A DNA stretch of 32,836 nucleotides from Fonticula alba (GCF_000388065.1 NW_009242979.1:83601-116436); one strand, 5' to 3'; positions 1-11,800 are shown, counted from the stretch's first letter. Translations and numbers: made by a program. Notes: a model not told the origin generated them from the sequence alone.

Positions 1-145
1 GAAAGAGAGAGAGAGAGAAAGAAAGAAAGAGAGAGAGAGAGAGAAAGAAAGAGAGAGAGAGAGAGAAAGAAAGAAAGAGAGAGAGAGAGAGAAAGAAAGA
101 GAGAGAGAGAGAAAGAAAGAAAGAGAGAGAGAGAAAGAAAGAAAG

Positions 146-188
<43 letters not shown>
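1..188. repeat. GA-rich microsatellite at the window edge
   Basis: The first 188 bases are almost purely purine. Runs of (GA)n alternate with short GAAA units in an irregular pattern, ending in an uninterrupted GA run of about 35 bases. This is simple-sequence DNA. The repeat continues past the window edge, so its full length is unknown. Confidence 0.95.
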
Positions 189-191
<3 letters not shown>

Positions 192-1138
192 GAAGGAGAA
201 AGGAGGGAGAGGGTGAAGAAAAAACAAGAGGAAGAAAGGGAGCCAATGATCGGGCACAAGGAGGACGGTCATTGATCGGGGAGTCTCAGCGCGGCGAGAA
301 GTTCCACACGCCGACCGGTCCTCGAAACAGGGTTCGGAAGGCCCAAGTGCCAATTCCCCCGTGTGACCGTTGTCTCACCGGCGTTCCGGCCTCGGGGTCA
401 CGGGCCGGCGGCCGGTGGTGGAGGCGCGACGGAGGGCAAATTCCCCCCCCCCCCCCCCCCCAGCAAGCCATCCAGGTGCCACTGCAAGAGGCGCCTTGTT
501 ATGGACACGGCTCGGAACAGTTTCGCCAAGCATTTTTTATGTTTTTTTTTAGGTGGTATTTTTGACAAACAAGCAGTCTTTTGGTACCGGCCTCCCTCGT
601 TCGGGGTGGCGCCATTGACGGGACCGGCGTCTGCCAGGGCCGCGGGGGGACAAACAACATCCGGCGACTGTCCCCCGGGCGTCCCTCTCCCGCCCCCCGC
701 CCAGGCCTGGGAGCGGGACGTGCGGCGAAGGCGCGCGGGCTTCGGCCAGCACGCGCCCATGTCACCCGGGTGAAGAGGACCCAAGTCTCCACACCCGGCA
801 GGGTGGGGAGCATATGGGCAGCCCGCCAGCGTGGGGATGCATCGCGATCCGGGCGGTGCCGATGGCCCGGCCCCGGGCCCGGCCCCCGAAGTGCCTCGCC
901 TGCATTCTATCTCTGTCTATTCTTTGGGCGGGCGCCGGCTGGCTGCCCGCGGGCGCCGGCACTTGAGAGGGGCCTCCGGTTGCCGGCAATATGCTGGCGG
1001 CCCGGGCCCAGGCGGAGGACCGGGCAAGCGGGCTCCCTGCGTGCACGTCTTGCCCCACTTGCAGCCCTCCTCTCTGCCTCTCTCTCTCTCTCTGCCTCTC
1101 TCACACACGCACACCGAGGCTCCTCATGCGGCCCTGCC
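189..1138. other. Intergenic region downstream of the 755-residue gene
   Basis: No credible gene is seen. Open frames exist on both strands, but their translations are Gly/Arg/Pro-rich noise typical of GC-rich DNA. Contents include a 19-base C run at 443-461, a T-rich island at about 531-580 that is strikingly AT-rich for this window, and a CT/CA-rich stretch at about 1077-1115. The region lies 3' of the minus-strand gene ending at 1139, so the AT-rich island could be 3' UTR or terminator sequence, but that is not shown. Confidence 0.6.
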
Positions 1139-3406
1139 CTAGAGGTCGGCCTCATTGTCCTGGTAGGCGGCGATGGGGAAGTCAAAGGGACAGGGGACCC
1201 CGGTGTGGCCGACCACGGTGTCCGCGGTGTTGAGGGTGAAGTCCGCGTGGAAGATGGTGCTCCACAGCCGGCCCGAGGTCTGGTCAAATGCTCGGCCCAT
1301 GGCCGGGCGGCAGCCCAGCCGGAGGGTGCCCCAAAAGTCCTCCGGATCCACCTGGATCCCCAGCAGAGCCAGGGCCAGGGCCATTTGCCGGGCCAGGGCC
1401 ACGGCCGACGCGCCATGCTGCAGGACCGGCAGCAGCAGCAGCATCACGTCCCGGGCCGAGAGCGGCGCCGCCGCGGCCAGTGCCCCCACCAGGCAGGCTG
1501 GCAGATCGTCCGTCGTCCGGAGCTCGGGGATGTCCCCCACCGGCAGGAGGGCCAGCAGGTCCTGGCGCGAGAGCGGCTGCCGGAGCAGCTGCGACAGGGC
1601 ATGGCGGATGGCCAGCTGCAGGACCATGGCCGAGTTGGGCATGGTGGCCGCGCGGTCGAGGAAGCGCACCTCCGGCCCGGTGTGCAGGGAGTCGGCCACG
1701 AAGCCCAGCCGGAGGATCTGCCGGACGGTGTCCGGGGCCAGGTCGAAAACCGGGGCGATGGCTTGCTCCGGCGGCACCCAGTCCGGGAATGCGGCGCCGG
1801 GCACGCGAGACACCCGGTCGGCCCAGTCGGCGGCTGGCCCGGCTCGAGGGGGGCTCACCCGCGGCCGGGCCACCTGGCGCGGGAGGAAGTGGCGCGGGTG
1901 GTGGTAGGGCGGGGGCACCGCGCCGGGCGGGACGGCCCGGCGCCCGGGGCCATGCTCCTCCGCCGGCCGGCAGGCATTGGACAGGGGCCGGTTGTGGTCC
2001 CGCGCGCGGGGGGCCGGGTCGGGGGCCCCGGGCAGGGCGCTGTCGGCCGGGTGGCTGGGCCTTCGTCGGGGGTCGGCCCCCAGCGGCCCGACCGAGCTGT
2101 CGGAGATGGTCCGCCGAGGCCGGGCCGCGAGGATGGTCTGCCTGGCGGTGGCGGTCAGGGTGGCATCCACCAGGGGCGATGAGCCGCTCGGCGCGGCCCA
2201 GCGCCCGGCGGGCGACCCCTCGCCGGCCAGAAGGTCCGGCAGCCCCGGGGCCGAGGGGTCCGACGTCGGCCCGAGGGACAGGCCCCCGAGGGCGTCGACC
2301 ACCCGCGGACTGAGGGGCGGCGGGTGCGGCAGGGGCGACTGCATGGCCGGCTGGGGGGGCGTCCCATGGCGCGGGGGCTGCTGCGGCCCGGGCCACAGCC
2401 CGGCCCCGCCGGGCGATCCGCCCAGTAGGGGGGTGGCGGCGTGCGAGGGGCTGGCGATGGAGGGCGGCAGCAGCGGGGTCATGTGCGCGGTCGGCGGCAG
2501 GGCGCCCTCCGGCGTGAGGCCCGACAGCGGCGGCGGCATGGCGACCGGCGGGCTGGCGGCCGAGGGGTCGGCCGACACATTGAAAAGCCCCGGGATGGGG
2601 CCCGGGCTGGCGGGCGGGCCGCCGGCCGGGGCCTTTTGCGGGCACATGGCCATGCTGGCGCTGGCCGAGTCGGCCAGCGACGCCACCAGGAGAGCCTGGT
2701 TGGTGGCGGCGGTGGCGGCGGAGATGGCCGCCGCGGCCGCGGCCCGGATGTGGCCCACCGTCTCCCGGACCCCCTGCCAAGTGCCGGCGCCGGCCGTGTG
2801 GACGCTTTGCCAGTGGCAAAGGACATCCAGCTCCGGCTGCAGGGCCTTGACCCAGCGAAGCAGCGGGTCTTGCATGGCCGCCAGCTGCTGGTGGAGGATG
2901 TCAAAGAGGAGCCCGGCCAGCGGCGGAGGGCAGGCCGCCCCCTCGGCCGGCAGGTATACCACACTCAGCAGGTCGTGCATGAGCCGGCTATGGGCATGGT
3001 CGAGGAGCAGGCGGCTGCGATGGTCGACATCCTGGCACAGGAGCGCCACGCGCTTCAGCTGGCTCGGGGCCCACGCCGCCCGGGCCTCGAGCAGTTCCAG
3101 ATCCTGGCCGAAGGAGGCCGCCAGCCGGTCCCACGCATGGAGGATGGCCATCTCCGTGCCCCGGGCCGGGGGGGCACTCGTCGGGCTGGCCAGGGCCACG
3201 AGCACGGCTCGCATGGCCCCCGGAGAAGGGACGAGCCCGCGGAAGTGCTGTCGGACCGCCAGCAGGACGCCGGTGTTCCCCGGGGCATTGGCCATTTGAA
3301 GGAAGGTGGCCAGGAAGTGCCGGCACTCGGGGCTCTCGGTGCCGGGACCCAGGCCGAAGTCCTCCAGCCGAAGGACCCCCGGTGGGTCGACCCTCGGATG
3401 GGCCAT
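1139..3406 (-). CDS. Hypothetical protein, 755 aa, low-complexity centre
   Basis: This is a single open frame from ATG at 3406 to TAG at 1139-1141. I do not recognise the family. Residues about 1-260 are rich in Leu/Ala/His with helical patterning, including a cluster of His and acidic residues around the text DVDHRSRLLLDHAHSRLMHD. Residues about 270-550 are Pro/Ser/Gly/Ala-rich and probably disordered. Residues about 560-755 again look folded and helical, ending with a run of aromatic and polar residues. No signal peptide, membrane segment or catalytic motif is visible. The start was chosen because the frame opens onto protein-like sequence just after a 29-base poly-C tract on the coding strand, the arrangement seen at the other starts here. 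The frame continues upstream through that tract but only as Pro repeats. An additional upstream exon cannot be excluded. Confidence 0.7.
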   Translation of the reverse strand: MAHPRVDPPGVLRLEDFGLGPGTESPECRHFLATFLQMANAPGNTGVLLAVRQHFRGLVPSPGAMRAVLVALASPTSAPPARGTEMAILHAWDRLAASFGQDLELLEARAAWAPSQLKRVALLCQDVDHRSRLLLDHAHSRLMHDLLSVVYLPAEGAACPPPLAGLLFDILHQQLAAMQDPLLRWVKALQPELDVLCHWQSVHTAGAGTWQGVRETVGHIRAAAAAAISAATAATNQALLVASLADSASASMAMCPQKAPAGGPPASPGPIPGLFNVSADPSAASPPVAMPPPLSGLTPEGALPPTAHMTPLLPPSIASPSHAATPLLGGSPGGAGLWPGPQQPPRHGTPPQPAMQSPLPHPPPLSPRVVDALGGLSLGPTSDPSAPGLPDLLAGEGSPAGRWAAPSGSSPLVDATLTATARQTILAARPRRTISDSSVGPLGADPRRRPSHPADSALPGAPDPAPRARDHNRPLSNACRPAEEHGPGRRAVPPGAVPPPYHHPRHFLPRQVARPRVSPPRAGPAADWADRVSRVPGAAFPDWVPPEQAIAPVFDLAPDTVRQILRLGFVADSLHTGPEVRFLDRAATMPNSAMVLQLAIRHALSQLLRQPLSRQDLLALLPVGDIPELRTTDDLPACLVGALAAAAPLSARDVMLLLLPVLQHGASAVALARQMALALALLGIQVDPEDFWGTLRLGCRPAMGRAFDQTSGRLWSTIFHADFTLNTADTVVGHTGVPCPFDFPIAAYQDNEADL

Positions 3407-3417
3407 TCCGCTTGATG

Positions 3418-3419
<2 letters not shown>

Positions 3420-3448
<29 letters not shown>
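3420..3448 (-). promoter_or_regulatory. Poly-C tract (sense strand) 13 nt before a start codon
   Basis: A run of 29 G on the plus strand reads as poly-C on the coding strand of the 755-residue gene and ends 13 nt before its ATG. Its position matches the poly-C tract before the kinase gene. It may be a core-promoter or 5' UTR element. The function is inferred and the exact run length may be unreliable in the assembly. Confidence 0.45.
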
Positions 3449-3449
<1 letters not shown>

Positions 3450-5829
3450 GGGCGGGGGTAGGGACGTGCGGTGGGGGGGGGGACTCGGGTCAAAGGCGGG
3501 CAGGGGAGCAGGAGAGCAGGGGAGCGGGGGAGGGGGGGGGACATGCTGGCCCCCCTGGCGCTGGGCCAGTCCGCTTGGGCGGCCTTTATCCCCAAGGAGG
3601 AGCATCCCGGCGGATGGGGGCAGGGTGGGATGCGTGCGTGCGTGCGTGCGTGCGCGCGTGTGCGTATAGGAGGGGGGGGGAGCACCGGGCGCCGGCGTGT
3701 GGCATTCGCCGCGTGCCCGGCAGCCGGCCGCGGCCGCCCTCCCGCGCAGCAGCGGCTCTGCTCGGACGCCGCGCCCTGTCTCCCGCCCGGGCTGGCGGGC
3801 CGTCTTCCCCGGAAGCCACCCGGGCCCAGACGACAGGGGCCGGATTGCCACTGGTCATGGCCCGGCGGGGGGAGGGGGCCTCGCACCTTCGGTCTCACTC
3901 GGCATCCGGCGATCGGAGGGGGGCATGCTGCGGCGCGGGCGCAAAGAGGAAAAGCCCACCCCGGTGGCCGCCGGTGTGCCCCCGGGACCGACAACGTCCC
4001 ATGGGCGCCGGCAACTGTCTGTCTCAGTTGGTGCGAGTCATGCTCGACCGGCCGTCGGGCCGAGATATTGCCCCCGGGAAGGTAGTCAGCCGCCGGGCAC
4101 AACGGCCCAGCGCCCAGAGCAACCTCACCCTGCGCATGGCCCACGCATGCGGCAGGAGCACCCGCCCTGGCTGCCTGTGGGGCAAAATGACAAGCAACAT
4201 AGCCATAATTGGGCCCCGAGAGCCGGCCAGGTCTCACATGCACTTCAATGCCCGCAGCCAGGGACACCTGCGGGAGTTGTGCGCATCGGGCTCCCGGCCG
4301 AAGGGCGGCACGGCCGGCCAGGCCTCTCGAGGAGGGGACATGCCCTGGTGCCCCCCCCCCCCCCCCGGGTCACGGAATGTGATGCCCAGCCGAAAGGAGT
4401 GGGGCCGGTCGATTTGAGACCCTTCTGCACCCGGGCCTGCGGAGCGAGGAGAGGGCCCGACAAGTCGAGGCATGCATGCGCGTGTTGGTCGAGGGAAAGG
4501 AAGATCCTTTTCCTTTCGGCCGAGCACGCGTCAGAAATGTCTCCACGTAGGGCGACGCAACTTCGGCCATGGGCCCCCTGTTGGGCTCGCGCACAAAAGG
4601 GGAGAGGCCCACGCGCGATGGGGCCTAGCCCACAGTCGGGCAAATCATGTGGACCCCGACGAGTGGCCATGCGATCCCCATATGCAGACGATCGATCGAG
4701 CAACACGCGAGGTGCCAGGGCACACGTGCTAGAGCATGGGAAGGCGATGTGCTCTAGAATGGCATTCGCCGTGGGAGGATTGCGGGGTAGGCCGGCGGGC
4801 AGGTGGTGGCCACCGCGAACGAGCGGTGCTCGTGCTCCACCAAGGAAGAGGTTTCACGAACGGGGGACCAGCCCAGTCGCAAGGTTCGCACCTCCGCCTC
4901 TTGGCCGAGCCCCAGGGTCGAAGGCGGACCCTCCCGAGGGGCCTCTCAAAAGCCAGGACCCTGACAGTTGTGTGCATGTGCGCTGGGGAGCATGCAAGAG
5001 CAGTCAAGGCGACGGGCACACAGACTGACACACACACAGACACATCGCAGACACACACGCACCTGTGTGCCCAGGCCTCCCCGAGAGCCCCTTTCCAACA
5101 GCCACCGCGGAGGTCTTTCCATTGTCGCCGGACGCCAACTCGCCTCCGCCAGCCGGGCTGCTGTCCCGCCTGGTGGCGGATCTCGCGGGCGCCTGTACCG
5201 GGCGCGGCTCACCTGACTCGGGGCAAACCCGTGAGAGCGCTGCCTCCGGTAACCCAAGCACGGAGTTACCCCTGGCGTTCCGCCATCAAGTCCCAATGCA
5301 TCAATGAACATGGTCTCGACCACGGCCGGCCCCCGTGGCCGGTGGGCCTCCCGCGCCTGACCTCCGACCGTCGAGCACGCAAGCCTCCTGGATTCACGCC
5401 CGGCTCCAGCCTCGAAGGGACGAGCATACATGAATCACTCCAGGCTTAATGCCCCGTGGCAAGGGGCGGCTGCCCCGGGTCGGGGCCAATCTGGTCCAGA
5501 GGCGTCCAGGCGATGGGCCGGCTTTTGCAGGATGCCACATGTCGCGGAGCTGACGCGCGCCGGCAGGGTGAAACATTGTCGCAAGGCGGCGGGCGTGCCT
5601 CCAGCCGTGTGGGGCAAACGACCATGCCTCTTCAGGCACCCCTGCTGAGTGGGAGGCGTGGCGGCGTGATGCCCGGGACAACCCTCCCACCCCTCCTCCC
5701 CCGCCCTTTCGGGACACCAGCCCTCTCGGCCTTTTGTCTTTCTCCCTCCCTCCCTCGCTCCCTCCCTGGCTGCCTCTTCGCCACGTGGAAAGTCCCTTCT
5801 TTCGCCGTCCTCTCGCTTCGTCGGTCTAC

Positions 5830-5830
<1 letters not shown>

Positions 5831-5868
<38 letters not shown>
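5831..5868 (+). promoter_or_regulatory. 38-base poly-C tract 7 nt before the kinase gene start
   Basis: An uninterrupted run of 38 C ends 7 nt before the ATG at 5876, and about 90 bases of CT-rich sequence precede it. On the sense strand it resembles the tracts before the other starts in the window. It may act as an initiator or promoter tract, or be a C-rich 5' leader. This is inference from position only. Confidence 0.5.
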
Positions 5869-5870
<2 letters not shown>

Positions 5871-5875
5871 TGCCC

Positions 5876-8743
5876 ATGGCCTTTCCTCGCTGGCCTGCCG
5901 CATGGGCGGGCCCCCTTCAGGTGCTCCTGCTGGCCATCCTGATCCTGGCCATGCCAGCCGGCGCAACTGTGGGGCCCGACATTCACCTCCAACAAACGGC
6001 AACGGCCCATTCCACCCCTGCCGCCGTGTCCTATTGGGTTTTCGATCGCGCCTCCCGAGAAACCTCCCTTGTCCATGAGATCTCCGCTTTGGGCTTCAGC
6101 TCGTCCTTCCTGAGGCGGCAGCTGAGCCTGGACATTTGGCCTGACACTCGAATTGGCGGGTACTTCGGCAATTTTGCCTGGATGGGTATCTCCCCGGTGA
6201 ACCCCCCGGACCCGGAGACCCTGGTCACCCAGGTCTACTCCTCCTCCTCCGGGGCCTTCTCGCTCTTGGGGGAAAGCGCCTCCGGCCTGCATCTACTTTC
6301 CTCCTCGGGGCCCCGTTCGGTTGCGGGCCCCGGGATCAGGGCCCTGGTGGTGCATGCCATCGACCGGGAGTCCGCCTCGGTCTTGGCCCAGGATGACACA
6401 AAGGTGTTCGTGGCTCACTTTGCCTCGAGCGTGACCTTCATGCTCCTGGAGCCGACCATCTATACCCAGACCCCCGAAGCCCAGGGGGCCCTCTTCACGG
6501 CCGGCATCTCCCAGTGGACCTACTTCCACTTCAAGGATCAAATCTATTTCCTGGATCACCAGTCCCTCAGCGGGGCCGTGGCCTGGCCCATGCTCTCGGC
6601 CTCGGCGGTGGCCCTCTGCATGACTCGCATCGAGACGCCTGGCGCCCTCAAGCAAGACCTGGTCATCCTCCGCGCAGATCGAATGCTGCAGGTCCTGCCG
6701 GATGTCAGCGGTGTGCTCTTTGGCAATTCCTGGTCCAGTGCCATCCCGGCGGATATGAACATCCAGGGCGGCCACTTCCTGAACCTGAGCCCGGGTGATG
6801 CGCCGGTTGATGCCCTTGACAAACGGCTGTTCTATGTCAACCCCCAGGCCAAGCAGCTGTGGCTGATTGACACGGCCGTCCGGCCGGTGGTCTTCCATCG
6901 TCTCCGCCCGCCGGGCGGCTTTTCCGCCTGGACCCAGCTGCGACTGCTGCGGCTGTCGCTGGACGATTCGGCCCCCGAGCCCTCGGTTCAGCTGGCCACC
7001 GATGCCTTCCTCTACTACATGCCGGAGGACTTCCGATGCGGCCAGGACGCCTCCATCCGATGCAGCACGGACGCCCAGCCGGTCCCCGGCAATGGCTGGA
7101 CCTGTGCACCCGGGCGCCACCTCTCCCCCTTCCATCCGTCCGGCGAGATGTGTGCCGGTTGCGCGGCCGGCTTTTCGGGCTTCGAGTCGCCCGCGGCCGG
7201 GCCCGGTGCGCGCCCCCTCCCCCTCGACGTCGGGGCATGCTGCTTTTCTTGGCCTTTCCTTTGGAAATCCCCCCCCCCCCCGCCTCCCGCCCCCTGCCTT
7301 CCCCGCAGGATCGCTTTCATCCCCGATGCCCTCTAATCCCCGAGTTGCTGCCTCCGCCCAATGCCGCCGGCCCTTCCCCTCCTCCTAGTCACTTGCGCTC
7401 GCTGCCCGGACAACTGCAACTCCTGCTCCCGAGACATGTGCCACACCTGCTCCAACGGCTTCCTGCTCCAGGTGCACCCGTCCTCCGGGATCGGGTCCTG
7501 TGTCAAGACTTGCTCCCCGGGCTTCATGGCAAACGACGGCATCTGCACCTCGGTGTCCGGGCGCTCGGCATACATGGCCCCGGCCAGCTCGACCGACGTC
7601 CAGGTGTCCAACGAGCCGTCCCCCTTCACGGTCGTGGCCCGGACGGCCTTCTTCGCGGAAAGCCCCCTCCATTTGATCGAGGTTCGCCAGCCGGCCGACC
7701 CGGATGCCGGGACCTCCGACGTGATGCCCACCGGCTGGGCCCTGGGCTTCCGGTCTTCCGGACAGGCGGCCTCCCTGCTGGACGTTCGGGATCCGGCCAG
7801 CTCGCCGACCATCCTGCCGGTCCTGCACGGGCCGCTTGCCAGCGCCAGCGTGTCCTCCTATGTGGAGCTCGGGCCCTTCCTCCGGGGGGATACCATTGTG
7901 CTGTTTGGAATCTACTGCGACTCCCAAAGGGGGCTGCTATATGTCGAGGCGTTCTGCACACCGGACCCCGGGCAGGACCGGTGCAGGGTGACATTCGGCC
8001 CCGAGACGTCGATCGCCACGCCGGTGTGCTCGAGCATCCGCCAAATCGGCCCGCGAGCGGCTGTGACAACCTTTTCCAACCTCACCTTCATGCTTGCCGT
8101 CACCTCGGAACAGCGGCTGGAGATGAGGAACATCCAAAACAGCGATGCCCCCCCTGCGCTGGTGTCGCTCTTCCCCTCGGCCCCGAGGCTTCAAGATTGG
8201 CTGCTCATGGTGGATCGAATCAACGGCTTGGTTTCCCTGCAGCCGGTGGATCTCCTGCTGGCCGGCGACATTCGCTCGACCCATCCCCTCGATCGAGCGG
8301 TCGACACCAACGCCGCCAAGCGCGTGCCCCTAAGCCTGCCCACCGGCCGGCCGCAAGCCCCGACGGAGGCTGTCCTGTCTGCGGTGGAGCCCTCCGGGAC
8401 GGGGGGCTTCCTGTGGCGTGCGCAGGTCCCCCCGCAGATGGGTGCCGCCCAGGAGCGCACCATCCGCGCGTCGACCGTCCTTCAAAGCCTGGGCCAGCTG
8501 CCGGGCGACCCGGGACCGGCGTACCTCCTTCGAACGGTGTCCTTGAGTGGGGTGCCCGGCCATCCGAGTGCCCTGCTGCTTTTGACCGGGGAGTTTGTCG
8601 GCCTGGCGCCCTTGGCCTGTGTCGGGCCCGTGGAGGCTCCCTGCTGGCTGCAGCCGGCTGTCTTTGCCCCCCTACACCGGCCTTTGACGCTGGAGCAGCT
8701 GCGCCAGGCGGTCCTGGTGCCGAGCCTGCCGGCCGAGCCGCCG

Positions 8744-8802
<59 letters not shown>

Positions 8803-11800
8803 ACTCCCCCGCCTCACCCAGTCCCTGAATGTCCTCCTGCCGAATTCGGACCCATCGTCCCTGACCCGGGTGGAGTTTTGGGCGATTGACTGCCCGGCGG
8901 GCTTTTTCCCCCCCAATTGCGACCCGTGTGACGAGGCGTGCGACGGCTGCTTCGGGCCGGGCCCGTTCAATTGCGTGGCCTGCCGGTTCTCCCTGCTCGA
9001 GACTCCGGAGACATGCCTGGCCGCCTGCCCGGCCGGCCGCCTGGCCAATGTGGCGACCCGCACCTGCGACTGCCATGCGGATTGCGCCACATGCGGGCCT
9101 GACGGCTCGGGCCGGGAGGGGCACATTTGCCTGACCTGCCCCCCGGGCCTCGGGCTGCCGGAGGATGACCCGGCCCCCGAGAGCTGCCTCCCTTGCTCTG
9201 CCACCTGCGCGGAGTGCTACCTGGCCGGGCGGCCGGACATGTGTGCCTACTGCCACCCTGGGGACTTCATGTACAATGGGACCTGCTTGCCGGCGTGCCC
9301 CGCTTGGACGTGGCTCTTCCCGCCGGCGAACGAGTGTCGGGACTGCCCGCCCGGGTGCGATGCATGCACCGGGCCGGCGCACTGCACGACCTGCATCGAC
9401 GGCTGGCACATGGGCCCGAGCGACCTTTGCGAGCCGTGTCACCAGTCGTGTGCCACCTGCTCGGATGCCGGCACATGCGACACCTGCCCGCCGGGGTGGG
9501 TCTTCCAGTCGACCGAGCCGGCCGTGCCGTCGCCCTGTGTGGACACCTGCCCGGCCGGGGAGTTTGCCGACAGCGGCACTGGTCGGTGCGCCGCGTGCCA
9601 TGGCACCTGCTCCGAGTGCATCACGTCCGCCCTGCAGTGCACGGCCTGTGCCCCGGCACACTATGGGCTCGGTGGGGCACCCTCCCCCGGGGCTCCTCGT
9701 GCTTGCTCTCGCTGCGAGGCCAGCTGCTCCGGCTGCACGGACATCGCCGCCTGCACCTCCTGCAATGAGGGCTTCTTCCTGGACGCCGGCGCCTGTGCGC
9801 CCTCCTGCCCGGTGGGCACCTGGCCCGACCCCGGTGCCCGGGTGTGTCGGCCTTGCCCGGCCACCTGCACAGCCTGCACCGGGGCCACCATCTGCACGGC
9901 CTGCCCGACCGGCCGCTTCCTTGGAGCGGACAATGCCTGCCACCCGTGCCATGCCTCGTGCGGCAGCTGCTCGGATCCCGGCTCCTGCGATGTGTGCCAG
10001 CCCGGCCAGGTGTTCCTCTCCGCCTTGGCCGACATTCCCTCGCTGTGTGCTGCCTCCTGTCCGACTGGGCAATTCCCCGACTTCGGCCTGGGCCGATGCG
10101 CGGCCTGCGCCCCGTCTTGCGTGGCGTGCGCCGGCCCGGCCGACCAATGCACGGCCTGTGCCCCGAGCCACTTCGGCCAGGGCGGCGCCGCCTCGCCGGA
10201 AGCCCCTCGCAACTGTGCCCCCTGTGCTGCTGGCTGCCTGGCGTGCTCCAATGCGGAAGTCTGCGCCGCCTGCCAGCCGGGGCTCCTCCTGCATGACGGC
10301 GTGTGCGTCGGGGCCTGCCCGCTGGGCAGCTGGGCCGACATGCCGGGGGCCAAGTGCCACGCCTGCCCCGACGGCTGCACCTCCTGCATCAGTGCCTCGG
10401 AGTGCGGCGGCTGCCAGGCGGACTGGTATCTCGCCCCGGGTGGCCTGTGTGCCCAGTGCCATGTGTCCTGCGATGGGTGCTCGGCGGCCGGAGGCTGCGA
10501 CGCATGTCGGCCAGGGCTGCACTTCCTCGAGTCCGATGAGCTGGCCGCATCTCTGTGTGGCAGCACCTGCCCGCCCGGGGAGTTGATCCGGGCCGATGGG
10601 GCCCGCTGCGAAGCGTGCCATGCCTCCTGTGCCCTGTGCTCCGGGGCTCCGGGGCAGTGCGAGGTGTGTGCACCGGGGTTTGTCATGCTCCAGCCCGGCA
10701 CATGTGGCCCCTGTCCGGAGGCCTGCGACTCGTGCACGGCCAGTGGCTTCTGCCTTTCCTGCGAGGATGGCGCCTTCCTGAGCCAGGACGGCCGGTGCCT
10801 GGCCCAGTGCACGGCCGGCCTATTCGGGGAGGCTGCCTCCGGCACGTGCCAGCCATGTGCCCCGGAGTGCATCGAGTGCAGGGGGCCCACCAGTGCCGAA
10901 TGCACCGCCTGCTCGGCCGGGCTGGACGCCCTGCCTGGCGGCCAGGCCGACTTGCTTGCTTGCAGGTCGGCCTGCCCGGAGGGCCTGTACCGCGCCGCCG
11001 GGTCGGTCGAGTGTGCCCCCTGCGATGGGTCCTGCGCGTCTTGCAACGGCCCGACCGACCACGACTGCTGGCTGTGCACGGCCAATGGCCAGGTGGTGCA
11101 GGATGGCGAGTGCCTGCAGGAGTGCGCCCCGGGGTACACGCCGGTGGGCGGCCGGTGCCTGCCCTGCCATCCCTCGTGTGACGAGTGTACCGGCACTCGG
11201 AGCACCGAGTGCATCAACTCCTGCCCATCCGGGCTCCGGGCCCTGCCGGCCGGGGCCACGCCGATGCGCTGCGTTTCCGGCTGCCCGGTGGGCTTTTCCA
11301 CCGGGCCGGATGGCTGCTCCCGGTGCACTTCACACTGCAGCAGCTGCCCCGGCTCGGCCGACACATGCACCCTGTGCGAACGCGGGTGGCTGCTGCAGAC
11401 GCCGGAGTGTGTGTCCTCCTGCTCGGCCGGCCACTGGCCGCAGGGCGGCCTCTGCACCACTTGCAGCTCAATGTGCGCCACGTGCTACGGCCCGGCGGCC
11501 GAGCATTGTCTCACCTGCGGGCCGGAGGCTCCGCACCTGGTGAACGGCCGCTGCCTGGCCGCATGCCCCGCGCGGACCTTCCAATCCGGGCAGACGTGCC
11601 TTCCTTGCCATGGGTCTTGCGAGTCGTGTACCGATGGCGGGGCCCAATCCTGCACCAAGTGCCCGAGCGAGCGCGCCCTGTCCGATGGCTATTGTCTGGG
11701 AGAGTGCCCGCTCGGCGAGCATGCCGCGGACGAGGGCCCGGCCGGCCGGGTGTGTCGGCCTTGCGCCGGCTCCTGCCGGTCCTGCGTCGGCCCCGGCGCG

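Larger units (their letters stand above)
3407..5875. other. Divergent intergenic region, 2.5 kb
   Basis: This region lies between two diverging genes and should hold both promoters. I see no convincing gene. Long open frames occur (for example plus strand 3697-5028), but they have no folded-protein signature and consist of Arg/Pro/Gly/Ser noise. Simple sequence includes further G runs at about 3472-3540, a TGCG repeat at about 3627-3665, a 16-base C run at 4351-4366, and a CA-rich stretch at about 5020-5062. A region at about 5740-5830 just before the kinase gene is strongly pyrimidine-rich. Confidence 0.6.

Noticed and set aside
581-2182. 533-codon open frame on the plus strand
   Set aside because: It lies mostly antisense to the 755-residue gene and its translation is Arg/Gly/Pro noise produced by the GC-rich reverse strand.
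4007-4080. tRNA-like D-arm text CTCAGTTGGTGCGAG
   Set aside because: It resembles an A box, but no T-loop (GTTCRANNC) with a pairing stem follows at the right distance and no acceptor stem forms.
3697-5028. 443-codon open frame in the divergent region
   Set aside because: Its composition matches random GC-rich sequence, with no hydrophobic core, domain or repeat. It is crossed by homopolymer and CA tracts.
5720-5745. CTCGGCCTTTTG, similar to the start of U2 snRNA
   Set aside because: Only about 12 bases match. The following sequence is CT-rich leader and lacks the branch-recognition segment.
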